Source: Acanthococcus lagerstroemiae (taxonomy: Eukaryota > Arthropoda > Insecta > Hemiptera > Eriococcidae). From it: a stretch of DNA of 64,000 nt. The first letter of the stretch is position 1; the number at the start of each line of letters is the position of its first letter. Below the pieces are notes generated by a model, which saw only the letters and a program-made list of their open reading frames with translations, ran no database searches and was not told the DNA's origin. The stretch lies in contig CM063108.1 of assembly GCA_031841125.1 (NCBI GenBank), positions 42,836,268 through 42,900,267 of the forward strand, in the 5' to 3' direction. The translations under genes were made by a program, and so were the position numbers. Positions 56,560 through 64,000 of the stretch are shown piece after piece.

Positions 56560-57652
56560 AGGGTTAAATTATGGTCGTCAGCATTTTCTCTTGTTAACTC
56601 ATCAAAAATTCTGCGGACGGCCATGAACACGGATTCGAATTAGTTTCGAAAAATTGAGTAATTTAGCACCAGCACCGACGCTAAAGCTCTCCGAAAATTT
56701 TTTCGCCCCAAAAAAGATATGATGTACAGTATGCAGAAATTTTCAAAATAAAAATTTTGAACTACACAGTTTTTTACTCAATTTTTCACGCTGAGTTCGA
56801 ATTCAGTGTTCCAATTTGGTAGTGACTTCGTTCCTGAGATAAATTCGAAAATGTGGTCGAAATGGGTTAGTAAATGAGTCTAGCTCAAATTTGACAACGG
56901 ATTCGAATTTCGTCTCAAAAAATTGAGTAATTCACACCCGGACCCACGAAGTTACGACACTCATGATCTCGTGTACCAAACTGACAAAGTCACGACCCTC
57001 GTGATCTCGTGTACCGAACCGACCGTGTACCACACCCACGAAGTCACGACCCCCGTGATCTCGTGTACCGAACCAACAGAATCATGACCCTTGTAATCTC
57101 GTTTACCAGACCCACGAAGTCACGACCCCCGTGATCTCGTGTACCGAACCAACAGAATCATGACCCTTGTAATCTCGTTTACCAGACCCACAAAGTCACG
57201 ACCCTCGTGATCTCGTGTACCGAACCCACCGTGTACCACACCCACGAAGTCACGACCCCGCGATCTCGTGTACCAGACCCACGAAGTCACGACCCCCGTG
57301 ATCTCGTGTACTGAACCAATGGAGTCACGACCCTCGTAATCTCGTGTACCAGACCCACAAAGTCACGACCCCCGTGGTCTCGTGTACCGGACCCACGAAG
57401 TCACGACCCTCGTGATCTCGTGTACTGGACCCATGAAGTTCGTATTCAGTGCGCAAATTCGACGGTGATGCTCTGTTCTCGAGATAGGCTCAAAAATGTG
57501 GTCGAAATGGGTCAAAAAATGAGTCTAGCTCAAATTTGACAACGGATTCGAATTCATCTCCAAAAATTGAGTAATTAGTACCAGCGCCAACGCCGAAGCA
57601 CTCCGAAAATTTTTTCGCCCCAAAAAAGACATATTATCATGATACGAGTATG
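56560..57652 (+). repeat. Dispersed repeat family, left part, interrupted by a gypsy element
   Basis: Characteristic blocks are AAATTATGGTCGTCAGCATT, TTTTTTCGCCCCAAAAAAGA, GATAAATTCGAAAATGTGG, TCGAAATGGGT and AGCTCAAATTTGACAACGG. Most occur twice here, before and after the minisatellite, and again at 60060-60345. This shows one repeat copy holding the minisatellite, with the rest displaced by the retrotransposon. Confidence 0.65.
56948..57438 (+). repeat. Minisatellite, about 12 units of ~41 bp
   Basis: The consensus unit is CACGAAGTCACGACCCCCG followed by TGATCTCGTGTACCGAACC. I count about 12 units. A two-unit higher-order repeat occurs twice in a row (about 57045-57190), where the second member carries CAGAATCATGACCCTTGTAA. 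Another variant has an inserted ACCGTGTACCACAC. Each unit contains CACGA and TCGTG as an inverted pair. Confidence 0.85.
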
Positions 57653-57683
57653 TACATGTAAGTTGGAATTACGTTTGGTTAAC

Positions 57684-58330
57684 TAATTTGCACCTGCTTT
57701 GAGTAACTGATTAATCTGAGTCTCAATCTCTTTCTGGTCTATTATGTTACACCTATATGGCTTTCTATAGATGTATCTATGTTCTGATAATTTCACAGAA
57801 GCTTCATGATCGGTGACTCTGCCTACATCAAATTTATTTTTTGCAAAAGCCATATTAAAACGTCTAACTAATAACTTTTCTAATGAGACAAGATTTCCTA
57901 AAATCAAGATGACTTAAATCTGCTTGCATCTCCAAAGTGTTTACAGACATATTGTTAAAAGGTGCGTTCATAGAATTAAAGTATGGTTTACTACGTTTCT
58001 GAAAAATTCTCAGGTTTTCATCCTGGCATAACTCGAAAGTTGAAATTAAATCTAAGCCAATTAGAAAATTATGGCTAAAATCTGAATTGTCGAAGATAAA
58101 AACGCAAACTTCTTTTACCAACTGAAATATTCAAACTTTAATTTTGGCGATGCCAATTACGTTACCACGACCACTGACCATTTTAAAACTAGTATTGGTT
58201 AATCTGAAGTAATTGATTTTTAATGAGTCTAGTAAATTCTTACTGATTATTGAAATATTGGAGCCTGAGTCATAGACTCCTTTACAAAAAGTATTTTTAT
58301 TCAAAGTCAGATTAACCATGATCAGTGGTA
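57684..58330 (-). pseudogene. pol fragment: aspartic protease and start of reverse transcriptase
   Basis: The protease begins PLIMVNLTLN and has the catalytic KGVYDSGSNISII (DSG). Downstream, after a stop and frame change, come FLIGLDLISTFELC and then the N-terminus of RT, AFAKNKFDVG, DHEASVKLSEHRYIYRKPYR and EIETQINQLLKAG. It then runs into the 3' LTR remnant and a stop (57683). The YxDD core and everything beyond are absent, so the element cannot move by itself. Confidence 0.75.
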
Positions 58331-58336
58331 AAAATT

Positions 58337-59553
58337 TTAGTTTTTTGACTCATCGTCTGATGACAAAGAGGAAAATTCGGCTTCCACTTTATTTACAGAC
58401 TTAAGAGGAAGTAACTGGTTTATCTTGGAACCAACAAGAAGATTCGAGATGAAATCTATCAGAAAACCCTTTAGAAACACAAATAGAGCATGGTTTTCTT
58501 CTAGAACCAGAACCTTTCCCCTCAAAATTTTGTTTTGGACCAACATTCTTGTTTATAAAATTTTTACTTTGTGACTCCTCTAAATTTTTTCTCGAATTAA
58601 CAGAAGTAAAACTGCTGGAATTTGATCTAAAATTTTTAAATTTTTTTGAGCTGTCCAAATTTTTATCCTCCGATTCAAACTTTTTTAACTTATTGTGTAA
58701 TTTTTCTATGGAAGTCACAGTATGACGATTAAGTGAGTTTTGTACCTGAAAAGGTAAACCTACAACTATGAGATCCAAAATAACTATGTCTGGTAAATTT
58801 CTATCTAATTCTAATAGCATTTTCTCCTTATGTACTGCATAGTCGATTAAAGATCCATTAAGAAATTTAAAATTGTAAGCATACCTTATAGCTTTAAACG
58901 AATTGTCTCCAAAAGTTGAGACCAATTTAGCCTTTCATATTCAGACCAGGTGCGGAAACTGGAAAACGATGTTGATTCACAGCAAACCAATCGTTCAGTG
59001 TAACATCAAGGCATGATTTCAAGACTTCAATCTGCTTAGTACCTTGGAGATTAAATCTCCCAGACTCCTTCTCAAACATCTCGCACCACGCCTCGACGTT
59101 GCGGTTTTTCGGGTTGAATTTCTCAATGAGGAAGTGCTTCAATATCTCTTTGACAGACTCCTCCTTGGGCTCAGCCACTTTAGCCAGACACGACACTAAT
59201 TCGTCCAGTTTCAGATCAGAGCCAATCTGAGTGGGCGCAGAAAACTTTGTCTCGGCCAAAAAATGATTTTTAAAAATGAAATTTCCATCAGAATCTACAT
59301 ACTGTGCTGTAAGATCGTCATCCAATGTAATATTGACACACCTGTATTGACCACGAGCCTTCAAAACAGTGAAAACAGTGAGAGCGGATTTAATAGCAGG
59401 TAGCTTGACTAACAACTCATGATATGACAGCTTCTGATATTCATCAGGAAAGGAAAACCATGTCTCATCCTCTATAGAACGGATCCTCTTGATGGTTGCA
59501 AAAGTGTTTTTCCCATCACCATCATTAAAAATGTAAGACTGAAACTTTGGCAT
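58337..59553 (-). pseudogene. gag of the gypsy element, frameshifted
   Basis: The first frame (59553-58927) begins MPKFQSYIFNDGDGKNTF and contains DETWFSFPDEYQKLSY and NVEAWCEMFEKESGRFNLQG, typical of insect gypsy-type gag. A frame change near 58925 leads into FGDNSFKAIRYAYNFKFLNG and LPDIVILDLIVVGLP (to 58401). A Lys/Ser/Asn-rich region follows, then a zinc-knuckle-like Cys/His cluster CSICVSKGFSDRFHLESSCW. A last frame carries EAEFSSLSSDDESKN. Gag would coat the RNA; at least one frameshift makes it inactive. Confidence 0.75.
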
Positions 59554-59631
59554 GACGATATGTAAAAAATTTTCGACACAACAAACACAAAAATACTAAA
59601 ATTTCACTTCGTAAAATTGAAATTACTAATT

Positions 59632-60024
59632 TGTAAGTTGGAATTACGTTTGGTTAACTAATTTGCACGAATAAATTGAACACAATTCAGCAAACGAATA
59701 TGTATTGCAGATAATTACGAATTTGTGAAATTAGTAATTTCAAAAGATCTTAACTCCAATGAAAATCTATCTATCTTCATCATAAACGAGTAAACCACTA
59801 ATGCATGAATATTACTGTACAGCGTGGCTACAGAGCAACGAAAGTAGATCCGCCAGTCAAAGACTGCAAAAATAAAAGTAGGTAAACAAAAGATCCTCGA
59901 TAAGCCATGAATGGTGAGGCCGAATACCTGCTAGACAAAACGTGCACGGTTTGAAAATAGAATTCTAAATACAACGAAGTGAAAGAGAAGCTGAAATTCA
60001 TAAAATTATGACAATAATTTTACA
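59632..60024 (-). repeat. 5' LTR of the gypsy element
   Basis: It begins TGTAA and ends TTACA (minus strand), the short inverted ends of an LTR. Its last 37 bp recur at 57657-57693. Confidence 0.65.
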
Positions 60025-60059
60025 TACATAGTATTTTAAGATTTTCAAAAACCAAAAAT

Positions 60060-60345
60060 TTTGAAGTGAAGACTATTACTCCATTTTCACGTTGAGTTCG
60101 AATTTGGTGTTCAAATTTTGCGGCCACGCTTCGTTCCCAAGATAAATTCGATAATGTGGTCGAAATGGGTCAAAAAATGATTCTAGCTCAAATTTGACAA
60201 CGGATTCGAATTCGTCTCGAAGAATTGAGTAATTAGCGCTAACTATTCACAAATCTCAATTCAAATACAAAAATCATAGAGTTAAATTATGGTCGTCAGC
60301 ATTTTCTTTTGCTACCTCATCAAGAAATTCTGTGGGCGCCCATGT
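60060..60345 (+). repeat. Dispersed repeat family, right part
   Basis: It resumes the sequence interrupted at 57653: TTTTCACGTTGAGTTCGAAT, GATAAATTCGATAATGTGG, CTAGCTCAAATTTGACAACG and then AAATTATGGTCGTCAGCATT. It corresponds to 56745-56935 and 56561-56640 of the left part. Confidence 0.65.
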
Positions 60346-61192
60346 TATTTACATTTGTTTTTGCCGTTGACACGAATCAGAATTGGCAATTCTTATTATG
60401 AGGTGCTCATGCTAATTACACAAATTTGAAAGCAAATAAATTATTAATGATAAAAAGGGGCTTGGATTAGTAATAATTGATTTAATATTTTCTCTCAGTT
60501 GTTTGTATTTTGGCATTTTGGACACATTTCTAGACTATACTGATTATGATTATCCTAAAATCTGTTCGATTCTGCGTGGTGTCTTATGTGACTTTCGTGT
60601 TTACCAGCTACACAAAATTCGCCACCCCTGTTGATTCATATGATGAATAAGTGAACTGAGTGCCAAAAATGTAAATATTGAATCAGTCAGCTGCACTGTT
60701 GCATGAATATGACGATAGAAAATTATGTTCACTGGCCACGAGAGGGGGCGAAGCCTCCTGGATCGCCCTATGGTCCATTTCGCAGATCTGAATTCTATTT
60801 CCACAAATTTATATTTTTCAAAGTGTCACTCAAGTGAACGAAGTAAAATTCTGAAAATAACTTAGGGTTCCTAAGAACTACCTACTATATTGTTATTTTT
60901 ACCAGCTGTTATTCATAAAAATTTTTAATTCCACGGCGAAGTAAATTTTTGTGAGGCTCTCCAGTGAGATTATATGTATTTATCCTTGGTGTCTAAAAAG
61001 AACTTAGCGCTACCAAGCTTCTGTTATACATAGAACAATTTGAAAATATTGTTCCGTTTTTTATTCATTCATTTTCTCTCTATGACAAGAAAGACCTTGG
61101 GATCCAAACTGCATCAAATATTAACTTGTGATATTGATTTGTCAGCAGTCATAACAAACAACCGCAGACACACTTATGTAGAATATTGATTT
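60346..61192. other. No gene seen
   Basis: AT-rich, no element or exon recognised. Confidence 0.4.
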
Positions 61193-61519
61193 TTGTTAAA
61201 CGAAATGAAAAACACTGAACGATTGGAAACATTTTCTAAAGTATTTACCATGTTGTGTGAAAAACAGCTGTACGATACATACAGAAAACTTTACTTTTAT
61301 TCTAAAACATCGGATTTGTTGCAAACAGAGGATGTAATATTTCAGTTAGTAATCGGATTATCTGAAAAATCTAAAATGTTCTTCAAGCCGCATAATGTGT
61401 TTATATGTTTTATGATGTCTTATATTTTATACCATTGTGAATCTTTGGTCATAGAACTGGATAAAATGAAAACTTTGCGTGCTTTTCTCAAGGACGAATT
61501 AGGTATATACATACTGTAA
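61193..61519 (+). CDS. Unrecognised intronless ORF, about 104-108 residues
   Basis: The longest clean open frame of the window outside repeats. The first ATG is at 61205 (MKNTERLETFSKVFTMLCEK); the frame opens just upstream at a TTG (61193). The protein is helical-looking, rich in Lys, Leu, Phe and Tyr. It has VIFQLVIGL, a hydrophobic patch FICFMMSYILYH and a charged C-terminus ending DELGIYIL, with no signal peptide. I do not recognise the family. It could be a small host gene, a last exon or a captured viral or transposon gene. A chance ORF in AT-rich DNA cannot be excluded. Confidence 0.35.
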   Translation: MLNEMKNTERLETFSKVFTMLCEKQLYDTYRKLYFYSKTSDLLQTEDVIFQLVIGLSEKSKMFFKPHNVFICFMMSYILYHCESLVIELDKMKTLRAFLKDELGIYIL

Positions 61520-61752
61520 TATAATTTTCAATATAGGTAATAACGATGATTTGTAGGAGATGAAACATAATTGTATATATCCATAGTAGCCTACTAACAG
61601 TGCTGAGTTTAAGGATTCGAATTCTATTTTTCGAGTTCTCAGTCCTTCTGTGAGATTTACTATGGTTTTTGTAAATTATTTTATTTTCCTCGGCCCTCCT
61701 GCTATCGCAAAGCTGGCTTCAAATAACCTTTCATCTAGTTAGTAGTCACTAC

Positions 61753-62167
61753 AGGGTGTCTACCAGAATGTAAAATTGAAATTCCGGGTGATTCAGGGAG
61801 ATTTTTCAGGGAAAATTTCAACGGACCCCTCCTCTTCCCAAAAAATAGCAAATTAAAATATTTGATTTAAACCAAAAAATGTAATCATTATACTTGTACA
61901 AACAAATTTTACTGAACAAGAACAAAAAATATGGAATCACATCAAATTTGATTATGACATACACAGTACCAACAGGAACAAAAGAAACATGTGCGCGATT
62001 CAAAGCACAACAGTCGACATCAGTTTGTTTTGTCAGTAACTTCAGTAACTTTTGAGTATTCAGGGAGTTCTCTTTAAAATTCGGGAGATTTCAGGGATTT
62101 TGGAAGGAATTTTCAATAAAGGGATATTTCAGGGTTTTTTGGGGTTTCCGGAGTGTAGACACTCTGC
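61753..62167. mobile_element. hAT-like MITE (CAGRGTGTCTAC termini)
   Basis: The left end CAGGGTGTCTACCAGAATG pairs with the right end, CAGAGTGTCTACACTCCGG on the minus strand. The interior has the phrases TTCAGGGAGATTTTTCAGGGA and TTCGGGAGATTTCAGGGATT. The target duplication is not evident. Fragments of the same vocabulary occur near 40175 and 50735. Confidence 0.65.
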
Positions 62168-63934
62168 ACCAGCCATATTGAAATGAGGAATGCCTTTTAA
62201 AAACTCAGTGAGTTCATTTTTTTGAGAATCGGTTCGTGGAACCCCAACTCATCAATTTCTCCTTTCCGAATTGCAAAAGAAATTATTTTCCATATTATCA
62301 CTATATTTTTGCTCATGTAAAAGCTATCTTCCAAAACGGTGTAAGTACAGTTTTTGAAAGTTTTTTGAGCTTGTACTTTACTTTTGCAAGTATTTTATTT
62401 TTGAAAACTTTTTATTTATTTATTTATTTATTTATTTTTAAACAAAGTTTATTGGCTATCATTGTATTGACAAAGAACCAATCTTTGCAAATAGAAAGAG
62501 CGCAGAAAGACCGTTGATCCGAAATTTCTAATTTATATCATTGATACTGGGACTAACTTTTATTAAAAATTGGTGGGGAAAAAATCAAAATTAAGGTCTA
62601 TAAATAATTTTTTGTACGTCCTGAACAATTTATAGAAATTAGCATTTACTGAGCTTTTAGAAAGCACTCCTCAAATATTTAGATGTGGTTCATCCTATTA
62701 CTTAAAAATTGAAAATAAAAATGGGTCATTCCAGGTCAGTTTGACTAACTATGGCTCTTGACATCTTCGATTTTGACCAAACTGGTATAGGAACAACAGC
62801 TCCAGTGTGCCCTAAAAGTATTTCCTTAAAACCGTTCGACAAAATATCTTTTTGGTCCTGAGTTTTTAATATTTCTCGGAAAACTTTCACATTTAAAGCT
62901 TATGGTTTTCAAATTACCTTACCAGCACTGTGTTAAAATTTGGTAAATATATAAGATTTCGTTCAACAAAGAAATAGCACTTCAGTGCTCTTTATTATAA
63001 TGGAAAAAATGAGTGAGGGTTGATAATTTGCGCAAGTGGTCGCGTCACAATGTTGATCAACATATTGAAAATTTTCAGCCATCTGAATAATACCTCATCC
63101 CCCGGGGCTCCAAGCTATGTTTCGTTATACATCGAATGTATCATTCTATATGTTCATTAAAAAAGTGCATTTGTATAGAATTTGATACAAAAGATTTTTG
63201 GTACAGCGAGGCCTATTTTAAGTCACTATTCGCACTTAAGGAACAAAACCCTCATTAAGTTGTCCATGTGTACAGAGGTGTCACGGGAATTTCCCCTGCG
63301 GTTTTTTTTTTTTTTTTTTTGGGGGGGGGGTACTTTTCTAATAGTGTTGACCTACATTCATCGACGTTATTGGATTTTTTGGGTGAGGGGTTTTGTATCT
63401 GTATGTGTATTGCAAGTTAAGGGTATATAGTACGGTACTACTATAGTACTAATTCGTTTACACATTTTTTATAACTACAAGTATAATTGGCATTTGATTT
63501 TCTTTGGGGGGGGGGGGACTTTGATTATTTTACCCCCCCCCCCCCCTCCCCCATACACACACAAATTTGGTGGGGTCAAAAATGTTTGAAAAATTTACTT
63601 TGGTATCTCAAGTAAGATTACTACAACAGTTGCTTTGTGTTTTTATCGCGTACTTTTTTCTGTAAAAGTCCTCGTGACCTGCATTTGGCAGTACCTACCA
63701 AATAAAAGTCACGCGTGTATTTTAGCAAATCCAGCATCAATATCCATTCTGATGGTGCAGAAGTGTATGCTGAAGTATCGCATTTACTGCCGACTTAAAA
63801 TTTTTCTCGATTTTAGCAAAGCTGAAAACTACCATTTATGAGTCGACCCACACAGTTGATAATGAAGAATTTTGACCCACAATTGGTAATACATTTTTCT
63901 ATTTAATCAAAGTAAGATGGTACAATACATACTT
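62168..63934. other. No gene seen; microsatellites
   Basis: (TTTA)n at about 62412-62438. T18-G10 at 63302-63329 and G12 followed by C14 blocks at 63506-63550. Open frames around these are artefacts. Confidence 0.5.
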
Positions 63935-64000
63935 GCGAGTGGATAGCGCGCTGATCTCGGAATCCGGAGGTCCCGGGTTTGAGCCCGCGTAGCAACTCGC
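63935..64000 (+). tRNA. tRNA-like sequence at window edge (tRNA gene remnant or SINE head)
   Basis: GCGAGT at 63935 pairs with ACTCGC at 63995-64000 as an acceptor-type stem. Between them are an A-box-like GGATAGCGCGCTGATCT and a B-box-like GGGTTTGAGCCC. The T-stem and anticodon stem have mismatches and the length (66 nt) is short, so this is more likely a tRNA-derived SINE or pseudo-tRNA than a working gene. The loop would give anticodon CGG if read as a tRNA. The window end prevents checking the 3' side. Confidence 0.4.

Larger units (their letters stand above)
57657..60024 (-). mobile_element. Ty3/gypsy (mdg4-like) LTR retrotransposon, internally deleted
   Basis: Read on the minus strand: a 5' LTR of 393 bp (60024-59632) starting TGTAAAATTATTG and ending CCAACTTACA, then gag, protease and the first residues of RT, then only the last 37 bp of the 3' LTR (57693-57657). 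Both ends are bordered by TACA (57653-57656 and 60025-60028), a 4-bp duplication in a TACATA-type site as gypsy elements prefer. The RT body, RNase H, integrase and most of the 3' LTR are deleted. No tRNA primer site was recognised after the 5' LTR. Confidence 0.8.

Noticed and set aside
1..64000. CRISPR array, bacterial operons or prophage
   Set aside because: Tandem repeats here lack unique spacers of constant length, and the genes are split by introns. There is no prokaryotic signal.

Overview
This looks like animal nuclear DNA, most likely from an arthropod and probably an insect. It is AT-rich, has long spliceosomal introns with GT..AG ends, and has no bacterial-style operons. It is crowded with transposon debris: jockey-like and R1-like LINE fragments, a Ty3/gypsy (mdg4-like) LTR element, and many short inverted-repeat (MITE) elements. 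The arthropod assignment rests on that transposon mix and gene style, not on a marker gene. I cannot name the species.

Only three multi-exon genes can be supported, all on the minus strand. Two are paralogues whose exons I assembled by hand: gene A (about 18.8-22.1 kb) and gene B (42.8-53.1 kb). Both encode a signal peptide followed by a full-length alpha-carbonic-anhydrase fold. They share the intron-phase series 1-1-2-0-0 and an identical 109-nt fourth exon. In both, the three zinc-binding histidines are replaced (Asn and Phe at the first two positions in both copies) and the Thr-Thr gate motif is lost. They are therefore probably secreted, non-catalytic carbonic-anhydrase-related proteins, and they are the main discovery candidate. 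Between them lies gene C (27.7-34.7 kb), with two small coding exons, a possible alternative terminal exon and one 171-codon exon containing a CxxC motif. I do not recognise its family. A 108-codon intronless ORF at 61.2 kb is a weaker candidate gene.

Layout. 0-9 kb: three MITEs with target-site duplications, a tandemly duplicated element, two tracts of degenerate repeats, and a nested cluster in which one MITE has been invaded by a LINE tail and further elements. 9-18.8 kb: mostly featureless, with an R1-like LINE tail at 11.9 kb, a hAT-like MITE and fold-back elements. 18.8-22.2 kb: gene A with a TATA box. 22.3-27.4 kb: a MITE copy, a short CpG-richer stretch and a broken jockey-like LINE. 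27.5-34.7 kb: gene C, whose large intron holds a degenerate ~300-bp satellite. 35-42.7 kb: fold-back elements and two distant GCAGCG/CTGC-rich repeat tracts. 42.8-53.2 kb: gene B, with several dated transposon insertions in its introns. 53.6-54.6 kb: a decayed plus-strand jockey-like LINE. 56.5-60.4 kb: a repeat family carrying a 12-unit minisatellite, split by a gypsy element that still has a 4-bp target duplication but has lost most of pol and its 3' LTR. 60.4-64 kb: one unassigned ORF, a hAT-like MITE, microsatellites and, at the very end, a tRNA-like sequence.
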